A program made the translations under genes and the position numbers. Shown one piece after another: positions 11,507 to 24,400 of a stretch of 64,000 nucleotides of DNA. The notes under the pieces are model-generated. The model was not told where the DNA came from. It saw nothing but the letters and a program-made list of their open reading frames with translations, and ran no database searches. Origin of the DNA: Cylicocyclus nassatus (taxonomy: Eukaryota; Nematoda; Chromadorea; Rhabditida; Strongylidae); assembly GCA_958299035.1 (NCBI GenBank), contig CATQJL010000112.1, forward strand, positions 60,867,823 to 60,931,822, written 5' to 3'. Positions within the stretch are counted from its first letter, which is position 1, and each line of letters starts with the position of its first letter.

Positions 11507-11922
11507 GGCAAAAAGTCGATTTCAAGATTTTGTGCTTACCTGGGCCTATTCGCTATTCCAAATCCGGAAATCCACATTGGAGAGCCAAAAACGGAAAAAA
11601 GGGCTCTAATGCAGGAGGGAAATCAGCCAGGCGGGGCTCTCCCCTTTGTGAAGTCACTCTTTCAACTTCAGGAGCGATTGTCTCAGTTGCGATTTCAAAG
11701 CACCTTTTACATCTGACCGGTGGCAATGTTAGGTCGGCTAGCGGAAGCAAGAAGATCGCTCCTGGAGCTGGGAGAGTGACTTCACAGAGAGAGGCCCTGC
11801 CCACCTGCTGATTTCTCTCTTGCGTTAGAGTTCTTTCGCCGTTTTCGAGCTCTCCTGTGTAGACTTCTTCAGCGCAGGAGTAGGACCAGTAGGCAAACTA
11901 TCTAAAAGTCGACTTTTTGCTC
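11507..11922. repeat. Foldback element, about 416 bp
   Basis: GGCAAAAAGTCGATTT at the left and its inverse (AAAGTCGACTTTTTGC) at the right. Arms continue inward through AACGGAAAAAAGGGCTCTAA, GAGGGAAATCAGCCAGG and GTGAAGTCACTCT. The two-strand open frames here (11365-11811 + and 11553-11804 -) mirror each other because of the palindrome and are not evidence of genes. Confidence 0.72.
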
Positions 11923-11932
11923 TATATATATT

Positions 11933-12193
11933 TGTATCATTCATTCTTTGACTAAGGGACGCGAGCACACTTCTGATTAACAAGTTTATGAGTGCGTTTT
12001 AACGGTTTTGGTAAAGCACTATTGGGAATTCGTAAAATAACATGTTTGAACTCGTATTGAACCTTGCTCGAACATGTTCTTACAAGAACCTAATAGTAAA
12101 TAAACCGAAACGTGTTGAAAGTCACTCATGAACTTGTCAATCAAATGTGCGCAAAGCGTGCTCGCGTTCTCTCAGTCAGATTGAATGATATGT
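11933..12193. mobile_element. ACATATCATTC-family MITE, copy 1
   Basis: ATCATTCATTCTTTGACTAA then GGGACGCGAGCAC at the left, and the inverse (GTGCTCGCGTTCTCTCAGTC, then GAATGATATGT) at the right. It directly abuts the preceding foldback. A related copy at 13442-13650 shares the ends but has a different interior. Confidence 0.68.
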
Positions 12194-12450
12194 GTAGATT
12201 CTATTTAAAATTTATAATCATAGATCTTCTTGGCTATTTTTCGACAGTATAATTTCCATGTTAGAATAAGCAATAGATCATCCATATATCTATGAAGAAA
12301 TATTTGGTAAATGTTTGCTATCTTGGAGGGAACGCTTATATTCGTACCAAAAGAGTGTAAGATCAGCTAATAGTGGGTTACAGTTACCAACCTAAGGGAC
12401 TTTACCTTAATATATTGACACATAATATTGACACATACCCGTAACCTTTA

Positions 12451-12678
12451 ATCAACGGTAGTGGAGGATAAAAGACGGGGCTTTAATCGCTATCAAGCCT
12501 GAGGAATGATTAGAGAGAACGCTCACGAGAGAGACGCAGTTCCACGTTTGTAGTATGTATAACGTCTATTCCTTGATTCATCGAGAGTGGCAGGTGGAAG
12601 GCGACCGCTCTCACGAGCGGTCGCCTTCCACCTGCCACTCTCGATGAATCAAGGAATAGACGTTATACATACTACAAA
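12451..12678 (-). mobile_element. GCCCCGCC-family repeat rearranged by a perfect inverted duplication
   Basis: The left part (12451-12546) matches the family read on the minus strand (GGGGCTTTAATC, GAATGATTAGAGAG, GAGAGAGACGCAG). It then breaks into a perfect palindrome (12547-12678). The palindrome's right arm resembles the family's missing other end (GAGCGGTCGCC...GAATCAAGG). Confidence 0.6.
12547..12678. repeat. Perfect palindrome: 64-bp arms, 4-nt loop
   Basis: The arms 12547-12610 and 12615-12678 are exact reverse complements around TCAC. Each arm runs from TTTGTAGTATGTATAACGTC to GGTGGAAGGCGACCGCTC. There are no mismatches over 64 bp, unlike every other inverted repeat in the window, so it is recent or an assembly product. 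Confidence 0.9.
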
Positions 12679-13441
12679 TATCTGTGCATGCGTTCTGACT
12701 TAGCTTCTCAAAGAAATTTAGCACCCAATTTTGGAAATGAAATGTCTCTAGTGGGCAAGTGATCTTTTTTGTTATTCTTGTACAAAGCGGAGGGTTTACA
12801 CATAAAAAATCATAAATTCGAAGTCGATATCCAAATGTTTATGTCTATATGATTCTTTAGCTATGAGATTTGCCTTCCGTTTTTTTGAGCTACCATTTGA
12901 AGCTATGTTTACTGAGTTTGGTGCTTGAGTCATTGTAAAGATGAAACTAGAGGATATTTTTCTCTTAGTAGTTTCATATTCAATCAATTTCATGTTTCTG
13001 CCACTAATATGTATCTGATACCATACTACTAAATTGTTCCCGAGATTCCTGTCCGGTTTGAAGATTTTCCCATTCTAAGTGCTATAATTTCTCATCATCT
13101 CAAAAATGCTTTGCTCCTGTCACCATACTCCTCTTTTTTTCGTATTGCAAAATTTGCTTTTCTTCTTTCATTATATATGTCGGCCTTACTCATAGTAGAC
13201 ATAGTTGCAACAACATGGGACATAATTAGAATCCACAAAAAGACTGAATAGCATCATTAGTAGCGAATGTTGCTTTCATAAGCGTATTGTGCTTATTCAT
13301 TAAGGCGGTAGCTATTTAAACGTAGATAGATACATAGTTTTTGCCGCTATAGGTGTTTTGACCGTAAAAAGATTCTCCTTAACTCGTACAAGCCGTACAA
13401 TTGCTATTTACTCAATCTCATAGGAGCAAGTGTTCAAAAAG

Positions 13442-13650
13442 ACATACCATCTATTCTATGACTAGGAAACGCGAGACCGCATTGCGGACATTGTCTCAAC
13501 AAAACTGAGTTTCTTCCCTGTTTCCAAAGAGTGAGTAAACCTAGACGAGAAAATAACAAGTTCGAAGCTGCTAAGTACACGATTAGGTTTGTTTAGACAA
13601 TGTGTGCAATGCGGTCTCGCGTCTCTTAGTCATAGAATGAATGATATGTA
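13442..13650. mobile_element. ACATATCATTC-family MITE, copy 2
   Basis: ACATACCATCTATTCTATGA, then CTAGGAAACGCGAGACCGCATTG, is inverted at the right as CAATGCGGTCTCGCGTCTCT, then TAGTCATAGAATGAATGATATGT. TIR about 45 bp; 209 bp long; no coding capacity. Confidence 0.7.
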
Positions 13651-14859
13651 CTCAAATTGGAAAAAAGTAGATGTTGTTCATCATTGAAGAATACTTTCAA
13701 GCATTCCTGAGACTTCCGAAAATTTCTGATCTTTTGACTTTACAATCTCTTGGTTATGTCACACGCTCTGCTTGAAATCGTCGATTCCTGAAGTTGAATA
13801 ATGTTGCGTATTTCTAATACGAAAACGAAAAAACACCTATAGCTTATAAACTTTGTAAGTGATGAGGCTGAAATCCTCTCTGCTAGGTATGGGAATAGTC
13901 TCGAACCAAGTACGTTTCTTGGATTTCATCTTGTATTCAATAAATAACAGTAACTAAATGTTTCTATTTCCAGTAGAAGATTTCTAAAAATGGATAGCAG
14001 ATCCTTCTCTTCCAAAAAGAGTTAGATTTGTAATTAACTAAATGCGAACGTAGAAATGCGGAACTTCTAGTCTTTTATTTCCTTATATATAATCAATACT
14101 CTCTATTTCGCTTTAAACAAAATACATACATGAAGCCCGAAGCTGCTGTAAAAGTCAAACTGTTGGATATTTATTTTGTTTTTTGAGTACACGCAATTTT
14201 AATTATGAGCTCAATGATATGTTAGAAATAAGTTACCATAACAAATTGCCCCATGTTAATTCATGCACTAAACATAGTCATTACGCTAAGATATGACGAA
14301 ATTGATCTCATTTGTATAATCAGGGGTTTCCAAGAAATCACGTCTAGAAGTCTGTACAATGTAATTATCTATGTTCTCAGACCTGGATCTTGGAGTTGCC
14401 CTTATGTCTGTGGTTGAACACAATAGCAGAAATTATTATAATTATTAAGCTCTTCATCACTGCTGCGATTTTGATGGTCTATACAGTAGGAAAGTTAGGT
14501 CAGGTTATCTCTATATAACATGGATTTAACAAAACCTCTAGAAGCAAGTAAAGAATGCACTTACTTGTTTGATCATCAGATTTTACTAGATTTTTACAGC
14601 TTTCAAAAGTAGAAATTTCGCTTCTTTTCCATAAATATCCAGTCCTCATAGTTTCACCTCGTCTTGAATGAGTTTTTGTCGAAGAGAACTTTTTCACTGA
14701 GACAGTTGACTGTTTATTTATTTATTCACTCGAAGTTATGCAATATCAACAAGGTGCGTTGTCGAAACAATAAGCCAAACAAGGTACATAGACTTTCGAC
14801 TTCCCACACGCTAACGAAAAAAAATTTAAAATCATAAATATAATATTTTCAGAAATTTT

Positions 14860-15420
14860 TATCGTGGGAACATTGCACAAATGATTATTTGCATGCCAAG
14901 ATGCCAAGATACTTATAGCAGCGCTTATAAGATTCTTTCTTCCAAGAAAAGAATCTTCAATTACAATAATTGTTTGGGAATCAACATCAGATTTTCATAC
15001 CGAAAGCATTTCTGACCAGGTTTTGTATTTTTTTTTTCGGAGATCTTTTATTGTAGAAACACTTTGCAGATGAACAATTGACTTTGCTAAAATTTTGATA
15101 GAAGACTCTATAAGATTTTTTTTATTAAAAAAAATTTATTTGAAAACAATCATTTGAGGCGCCGGCACCATGTCTTTAAATTGCAAGAGAAATCTAGGCT
15201 AAGTTCGGTGAACTTTCAAAAAAAAAAGAAATTTTATTGCAGGAACTTTACAGATGGAATATTGCTATGTTAAAATTTTCATAGAGGTGCCTACATGAGA
15301 AATTCACTACTGAAAATGTAATTGTAACCTGTAAACTGTGATTTGTAATTTGACTGTAATTTCACTAACTACGAAATTGATTTTTTGAGACGCCAACACA
15401 CTTTTCTATACTGCAAAAAA
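14860..15420 (+). repeat. Degenerate tandem repeat, period about 180-190 bp, about three units
   Basis: Units start near 14863, 15048 and 15233. Each begins AATTTTTATCGTGGGAAC-like / TTTTATTGTAGAAACAC / TTTTATTGCAGGAAC, followed by TTTGCAnATGAAnAAT and GCTAAAATTTT. Two units end with a GAGGCGCCGGCAC-like / GAGACGCCAACAC word. Strongly diverged; satellite-like or the remains of a repeated element. Confidence 0.45.
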
Positions 15421-18400
15421 AATTTCTGATCCTTTCCTACCTCCCTCTGCCCTTCTTCTACAAACAAAATTCTGCTGTCGCCACTGCATAGTAGCTACTT
15501 GGACTATTCGTCAACTAATTTCATTTGGAGCTTCTAAGGGGTCAGAGACCTTCGAAACCCGTGCGTAGCCGCACGGATCCTTGCGATAAGGTGATAAACA
15601 GCCCCGGGGGCTTGTAATTCCCTGCTCTCAACGAAGGGATCCGCTCGATGAGAGATTAATGACGCTGTTGGTCTGCTATGTGCCTAGGCTATTATATCAG
15701 GCAGGAGGGCATTTTTGTCTACCTCTATTCCCCCCCCCCCCCCGTTACCGGGAGTTTCCCTCGTGTAACAGGCGTCGTTTGTCGAGGCAACGGAGATCTA
15801 CGGATTAGTCTCATTTAATCTTCTGACAAATTGTGTCTGGCTTGTGATACTCTTGAGGGAATTAGCTTCTTTTATGCAAAGTTTTTTATGCAGTAATGAA
15901 TAACAAGAATGTATGTTAAGCTGACTGTTGACTACAAAAATTCGTTTCATTTTCTCTCCCTTATGAGATCCTCAATCAAAAATATGCTTTTTCAGTAGAA
16001 TATCTCTGAATTCTGCTTAATGTCTGAACTTTAGACGTCTTAGACCAAAAAAATTTGTTCAGTAATAACAATTCCTCAAACATCGTCAGTTACGACTTTA
16101 AGTGAACAAAACCCTTGCAAAGCATTCCTGGAAACTATAGCTTTCTTCTTTGCGAACAAGTTCCTTTGATGTTAAAGGTTTGAAAATGATAATCACGTTT
16201 TGTGTCTGCAGTTCACAGGTTTTTACAATTTCCATCCTTTTTTCTCCTTTTGTCAAGTATCGATCTCACTTTTTTGATGCATGGCAAAAGAATACATTCA
16301 TCATTTTCAACACTTTTCATGCTGGTTTATTTCTATTGAAGGAACCGCTTAGACCGGCGAATAGTTTCTCCTATATCTCTAACAAATTGACGTACCGCAT
16401 AACCCATAGTTGTCATGGTTTACTTTTCGTTAAAATGGCTACTATTTCGATATAAAACTCACTCTTAAACTAATCTTTTCCTCCGAATTCAAAAAAGAAC
16501 CTTTTTTGTCAGCTTTTAGATACTGCATATATACTGTAGATGGTGATATCCATGATTTTATCAACAAAAAAATGTTGAGTAACCCGTAAAAGACTTTGAT
16601 CCCTGAATAAAGAATAGTAAAAGTAGAAATCTGCATAGTTGTCAATTTGTTATATTTTTTCGGCATTCAACCAAAGGAACTTTTTAAAAGATCTAAAAAG
16701 TTATTTCCTTATCAATACGTACGATGCGCATAAAAGAAAAATTTTGAAAACTTTGAATTTTCCCTGGCATTACGTTGGAGGCATCAGACTGCATCGCAGA
16801 TAAGAATATTCTGCTTCTAATTTATGCAGGAGTGTCTCTCCGTGAAAGCACAAGGAGAGGCAGACAAAGAAATTCATAAGAGAATGGAGTGTATGCTAAG
16901 ACTGTCGTAATTTTGCTGGCTATGTGTGCATTTGCGGCATCAGCCATGTTATGGTAGATTCTGTTCCCCTAGGTATGAAGCAAATTTGAGGTTTTTGAAA
17001 AGCTTTTGGAAATTTTCGGAATTCAAGCAAAATTGTAATAAATCTACCAGGCAACCTGAACTGAACTTGATTATTTCGTCTCATCTATAATGATCCATCC
17101 ATTGAGTTAATTTTTGACTAATTGTCGGTACATGATAGTCAAATTTTTTACTACAAAGTAGGTTTCTTACTCAAGTAATCTAGCATTGCCCATATGTTCA
17201 ATTCATGAGACTAAGCAAGGGATCATTGCTAAGCTGTTTTATGTTTTTGCTAAGACTTTCCAATTTCTTCTTTCATTCTGTTCATGTCAACTATTTTACT
17301 TTTTTATCTTCCTATCAGTTATTTCTCTCATCAAAAGACAGAGCTTTTTTCTCATCAAGCTTTTATATTTCCCTTCGGACATCATATCTCCTCTATCTAT
17401 CTTGATCTATGGGCATCATTTTCTGGTAATAAATCTTATTTGATGGAGAAGAAATCACACATATCTCAGATGTAAACATGCTTTCTATTTTGGGGGAAAT
17501 CTTCGTTCTGAGAGGATATCGTCCAAGTTTTCTACCTTTATGTACTACTCAACATTAGTTTTGCTGATATGAATTCACAAGAAATATTATGGTTTAATAT
17601 TATAACTGCTTGAAATATAAATTGCAAAAAATAAATCTGAAAAGACTTCAGCGAAATTTCCGGGATAGCGTCGGCAAAAAAGTGTTCCATCAAAAAAGAA
17701 TTTTTTTTGTACATTTTGTACAAAATTACATTTGATTCCGGACCCTTTTCTCAGTAATCTTTCCAACACTGCTTTCTTACGTAAAACAGCGTTTCACCCG
17801 TCACAAGCTTTTGCTTTTTGACTTCAAGGAAGTTTAGCCAAATTGACTTATTGCACATGTTCCATATGTAGTGATTCTTGGCAGGACCTTTTGGAAGAAA
17901 GGTTGAGAGGGTTTTGCAGAAAAGAAACATGGTTAGATCATTTCAGACTTTAAAGTTGTTTCAACTATCTTGAAAAAACTTTTTTGGAAGAAAGAGAAAA
18001 AAAAAGCAAGGAACAGATCTATGTGGATACGGAGAATTGGCTTGATACTGAAGCAGTACTCTTGCTTAGAAAAACCTTATGAATGCTCCTGTCGATAGTT
18101 AAAAATAGTAATTTTTGAAATTTGCATGTGACATAAAGTAAGAAGGAAATTCCCATTTCAATTATCCTTTGTTTCCTCACCGCTGGGAATTCCTCGGTGG
18201 TTTCTTCGCTGCGAGGAGGTGCCATATGTTGGGTCCCATACTTGCAAAAAGAGATTTCTCTTTACAAACTAAAAAAGAATAACGCTGAAAAGGGCTTATG
18301 TGCGGGAAGCTCTAAATCCTATTACGATTTTTCTCAACTTCAAGATACTAAGGATCAAGGCGAAGTTTCAAATAGTTGAAGACGATGCAGTGTCGCTTTT

Positions 18401-21400
18401 TATACTCTCTTTGCTCTCTTAATTCAATTTTCATTGCTAACGTAAGAAAGAACTCACGATGTCTGCATGTTGCATGACATCGCACTAATTCTATGATCTT
18501 CGGCCTGGTGCGTAAGCTGAGTGTCAGAAGATCAGTTTTCACCATGAAAAAACTAAGTCAACTACAATCCTACAAACTTGACGTAAGTAATATCTGGGCA
18601 GCTCTTTGCAAAAACTTCAGGTGCCCATTATATCATGAAATTTTTTTCATACTGAAAAATACAAGTTTCTAAGGCTGTGGGAAAAAATTTTGTAGTCTTA
18701 TGAGTGAATTTTTTTCAAACTTTCCTGTCTCGCATTTTAAACCTTGTATATCTTTCAAAAGTAGGTGGAGCGTGAGCGAGAAAGCGGCATGTAGAAGTCG
18801 TGACCAGAATACTTGATTATTTGTTGACTTTCTCCAACATAATTGACCCGAAAAAATGGAAAGCATTTTTTTAATGCTTTGGCCTATTTCTAATTAGTAG
18901 CGGAAACTTTCTTAGAGAAGTCCTTTACATGTCTAGAAATCATATATCCCAAAGCTAAATTCTGTCAGCTAATGTGTGCAAAGCACACCACATTTGTCCT
19001 TTTCGGGAAATTTGATGCACTGTTCCGATAGGTCGCCATTTGGAAACTAAAGCGTACTTTCTGCATTTGTCTTTGAAATTGCGATTCCAGGCATTCTTTC
19101 CTGTGGTTATGGTTCACTATAACAAATGTGACAAATTTTGAAAGTTTGTCCCTGAAAATGCGCACAAATTTAATATTACTTGCGAAAAAACGTTGGTGTG
19201 CAATTGCACACAAAAGTTGCTAGACTATCTGCTTATGCTCGTTTCACGCTTGATACAGTTAACAATGCAAAATAAGCTAAAAAATATTGCTTCGATTAGG
19301 ACAATTAGGTCGAGCGAGTTACAGTAATCCTGCAGAAATTAGCTGCAAAAATAATTGTGCTTATCAAAATTAGCATAAATTTGCTTGCCCTTCTCTTTAA
19401 ATAGTACAGTTGTAGTTCTTCTCCGTCATTGTTGATCTATCCATCTTTTGATAAAAGAGCAAAATCGGTGCAAGTTAGCAGCGACGATTTTGCTGCGCAG
19501 CTCACAGGCAAGTTTGTTGTTCCATCGTTTCTTTAGAAGTAGAGTGAATCTTGAGGAGTAGTTTTCTGTCACTTTTTTGCAATTTTTTCGTCCACGAGAG
19601 GAAAACAAGAGCAAAGCCTCTGCATCTTCTTATTCTGATTTAGGTAGTAAACGAGTTGATAAAAATCGATAAAAAAGTTGAAGATAAAAATTTTGAAATA
19701 ACTGCAATAATACAAAAATTCTGTAAGAACTGGAAAAAAATTACTCTCATTAAACAGTCAGGATAAGTACTCTTTGATTCAACTGGCTTGGCGGCTAGAA
19801 GGCGGGGCTTTGTGACCTAATTATAACTAGGTAACGGTCAGAAAACACGCGCGAAAGGGAGACGCAGACTGCGCAGCGGTCGCGAGCGTAGCGGCCTTAA
19901 TTAGATCACAAAGCCCCGCCGCCTTTCAGCCGCCAAGCGAGTTGCAAAGGTTAGGTATGGAGAGAATATTTTGTCAGACTGCGCTTTGTTAATTGATTAT
20001 TAAATCGAAAATTTCTTTGGGAAAAATTCTTGAAAGTTCTCAGAATTCTTCACTGATGAAAACTATCACCGCCCAATTGCAAACGTGGTACCAATCGCCT
20101 GAAATCTATTGAAAACTTTGAATATCTTTTTCCCATTTTCGATACTCTGTTTGAATTCGAACTGTTCACTCTGCGTTTACATAAATATTTACACAAATAT
20201 TCTATTCCCCTCACTCTCTTCCCATCTCACTTTTCTCACTTCTTAGTTACTAAAGGACTTTTTCAAGTGTCCCTTGATTTCCAACTTATTCAGCGAATTT
20301 CGTGACGCATAAAAATCTCTTATGAGCCATAGAATATTTATGTAAATATGCAATGCAACGCTCACCCCATCATATTCTCGAATTTAGACGGGTAAAGGAA
20401 CTGGGATGAAGGGGGTGGAGGAGCGAGAGTAAGGGGTTTTGAGATAGTGAAATTGTGCTTCAAATAATAACTCGATATTACCTCGATATTACTATACAGT
20501 CTTAGATGGGGAAAACAAGGAAGAGCGGAAACTAGCAAGAGTTGGGAATTTGCAAACACTCCAGTTAAGCTTTTCCTATGAATTCCATAAAAAGTAAAAC
20601 TGTATTCTTCGGAATGGTAAAACCTTCTCCATTTTTTCTCAATTTAATCTTATGATGGATTCTCTCCTTTAGCAAATGCCACCCTCTTCTTCATAATATC
20701 TGCTACTTCCTGGCTTCATAACTATCGATTCGCTTGCATTTTCAGATCCTTCTTCCTTTTCCTTTTCCTTATTTTTTGAAGTTCAAGTCGTCTTTCTCTG
20801 GAATTAACCTCTACTGTTCTTATAGATTTTACTCGGCTCCATCCAAACTTTACTTCTCGTCTATTCTTTGAATATGAGCGTTAGTCCAAGGTTTTTTGAA
20901 CTGGATGAGGCAACACAGAGACTCTTCAAGTATTTTCTCTTCTATCGCCTCTTCTTTATTCACCCAATTACCATAGAAATGAACTGGCCCTACATTATAT
21001 GCAAAAGTTTTTCAAAAATAATGTCTCAAAATTGGTCGCTACTCGGTAAATAAGAGGTTTCGCTTTTTGAGTTTAAATTCAATAATTATTCTCAAAACTG
21101 TTGTTGTCCGTCTTTTGCGATCACTTTGTCCCCCAAACAGCTGATGTTTGACTCTTCCTAAAGGAATATGAAAATACCAGACGTTTCTTGTCGGCGAATG
21201 TCTCTGATGTCGGCTTGGTTCTTTGAAAAATTGATAAATGGTACCCTTGCCGGGTAAGGGTGTTTTTCATGCATATATCACAAATGGAAAAGACACATGC
21301 TCAACATAAGAGATTTTTCCGCTACGTGGAAGCAATGCCCTTCTCACATCGCGGTTCTCATAATTTTTTTTGAAAATTTTTCCCCTAAATAAAACCTAGC

Positions 21401-24400
21401 TGCAATTTTCTAAAATGTTATTAGCTGCCAAATATTTCTTTTTTCAACAATCATCATGAAAATTTCTCAGCTATATTCTATGTCCATAACTTCAGATTGC
21501 TCGCACTTCTAGCTCCTCCCTCCCCTAAAAGAAATTTTGAGGCCGCTTAGAGACTAGTCTTCTTTAATTACCAACCATTTACAAACATTTTCCGAACATT
21601 GCTCAATTTTTCATACCTCCCCACCCCTTCCCCCCGATACAAACATCGATGGCCAATGACGTCACTTACTACTCGTTTCCCAAATGAGCTTGCTCACTCC
21701 TCAGCAAACAGAGTGTTCGTTGGAATATGATCCTCATGTACACACACATACACCCTTAGGCTAACACTTTCGTTGCTGTCTGCACGAATTTTCCATGAAT
21801 AAGCAAAAATGTCTGCAGAAAAAAGCATCAGACAGTCGTGACGCAATGAATTTGGCGTGATTATAGCCTTTCCCAATAGATTATAGGTTACAGGGCTTGG
21901 AGCATTATAAATGGGATGTTTGTGAGAATAGGCGCTGGAGAAAGATGTAAGGTTAGTCATAGTATGCACACCACCTGGGTTCCTTTGGTGTCACCGTCTG
22001 CGTCCTCTTCTATTAGCGCGCTCTCTCATCTGTCTGCAATTGCGCTCAGTCCGTGGGTCCAATACCACAATCGAGCGATAGTCATTGCGTTCCTTTTGTG
22101 GGGATACCAAGAGAAAAAGTTTGATTTTATCTTCCTCTTCGATCCCTTTTCGGTCATCAACCAAAATAGGTTATACCAATCGAGGTTTCAATTTTTCGGT
22201 CAAAAAGGGAGAAATTCTCTCTTAAGTGGCCAGACAGCACACCTTTGGTCCCACCCATCACATGACCATCCATCTCATTACATATTCATTTGAGTAGATT
22301 GGCTCAACTACCGTAAAGGGCTAATAAAGACTTATGCACTTTTTGGACGATACTACTAGACCTTTAAAAGATTTCGGAAAGAGAAAAAGGAAAAGCTTAC
22401 AATTCAAAGGCCAACTGCTACATTGCAAACATTTGACATTCTCTTGGTGAACTAAGAATGAATATTTTCTTTGTAATTTTGTACTTTGGTGCTTACAAAA
22501 AAATTCGGTCAACCTCTCATGTCGACAATAAACCATTTAGGAACTGGTTCTCAAAGTTTGGGAGTTATTTGTGTAGTGGAAAATTTTTATTAAAATCAGG
22601 ACAAAGTTCAACGAACTGAGAGCAAATACCAAGTTTTACTTCCTTTTATGCTACTGTCACACTTGATGGAACTCAGAAAATCGTAGCGATGCTTTTAAGG
22701 TTGAGTTCGCCATATTGGCCGGAAAAACGAAGTGATTTGTTTTGGAAGAAAGGAAAAACGAATTGATCTGGTTCTGCCTGAGATATGCAATGCTACTCCC
22801 AGTTTACAATTAATAAACAAAACAACAATTTTCATGATTGGACATTTACGACAATTTTAGAAACTGATATACCAAACACGTCTAATTATGCTAAACTCTG
22901 CATTTAAAATTTTCATAGAACACCATCATTGATGGTACTAATATTTTTAATTCTTTACAATATAAAGAAAATGAGAAAATCGCTTTTTTGAGTTGTAACA
23001 GTTGTAACAGCCAAGAAAACTTGGAGATCATATGAAAAACTGATTACGATAATAATCCAAAGTTTGTGTATATTTTGTAATGCTCATGTAGTTCAAGCCT
23101 TTTTCTTAGAAATATAATGATAAGTAAAAATTTTCTATTCACGCCTTTTTCTTCGGATTTTCTCGAATAATGCACTGTAAGCTTTTTCATAAAGCGAGTA
23201 GATAGCTTTGCCCTTTGATGTTTCTCAATCGTGATCTTGTTTTCCCCTTTTGAGATCTGTGATCACATTAGCGATAATGTTATCGGCGGCGGCTTGGGCA
23301 GAAGGTGGAATGTTGAGTACTGACACTTTGACTGGCATACTTCACACCTCTATGTTCTATACCATTTTTAATGTGGCCGTCTTACTTGATTTTATGGACT
23401 TTGTATTGCTATCAGGAATTTATTACCCCATTTGGCAAATTTCCAGAGTGATTGTTTTTTTATTAATGTTGGGTTAAGAGCTATCATTACAATATTTCAA
23501 CGCCAATAACTTATTGAATATAAATAAGCACTTATTACCAATTATTTCCTGGTATGATCCTGCCATCCCATGAATATCGTTTAGAATAAGGAAATTACCG
23601 AACAACATCGACCAGTACTGCTTGATTATATCTTGGCGCCAAAACGGGAATCTTTTCGTGATTTATCCTAGTCATATTTTTTTCCGATTTTAGCAAATTC
23701 TTGGTCTAATAAGCAAACTTTTCTTTCTCAAAATCAGTACTATATTATTCTTCTCTAAGGAATGTATGTGATTTGCAGCGCTCCACTGGCGCAGCTCTTT
23801 TCTTTCCAGGATTAATCACATAGAGAGATACATAATTCATACCTTGCTTAGCGGAATGAATGTGCGGCTCAGCAGCTTTTCCCTTCCAGTCTTGGTCTGC
23901 AAAACTCATACATATGTACAAATAGATGGAATATTTGTGATTTCACAAAGTAATTTGCAAGATTATTTCAGAGCGAAAACACCAAAATTCTAAGTGACTA
24001 ACGGGTATGAAGTAGCTGGATTGCTAAGAAAATTTTTCGGTCTGTTTCAAATTGCACAATGCGTTTTTTTTGTTTCAATTTTGTTTTAACATATCGTTTT
24101 TTGTCTTTGGTGCATGTTCATGTGGACCTCTAAAACAGACAAGAAATAAGCTTTTATTGTATTTCATATTGTGCAAAGTTTACTGAGATGCTTGCCGGCA
24201 TTCTTGCTGTCTGGAGGTTGCTTTTTCCTCTCTTTATTTTCTTTCGAAAAAATTTTCCATGCAGAGTACGAAAGACTTCCGAATTTTGAGATTGTACTTC
24301 TGTTTTCTTCCCTCACAACATTACCGGTAAATCGCCACCAAAAGATCCTATATCACTGCATTTTAGTTCTCTGACTATGAGCTGAACGTTGCTCTTTGCA

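Noticed and set aside
11365..11811. Longest open frame (148 codons, +) and an overlapping minus-strand frame
   Set aside because: Both lie in the 11507-11922 foldback; the strands mirror one another because the DNA is palindromic. No protein-like features.
15540..15745. GC-rich patch suspected to be an RNA gene
   Set aside because: A small stem (CGTGCG..CGCACG) is present but no tRNA, 5S or snRNA signature; it ends in a poly-C run, more like repeat debris.
23250..23477. 75-codon hydrophobic + frame that looks like a signal peptide plus membrane segments
   Set aside because: Opens at a TTG, not ATG, with no splice signals I trust; T-rich DNA readily mimics membrane proteins.
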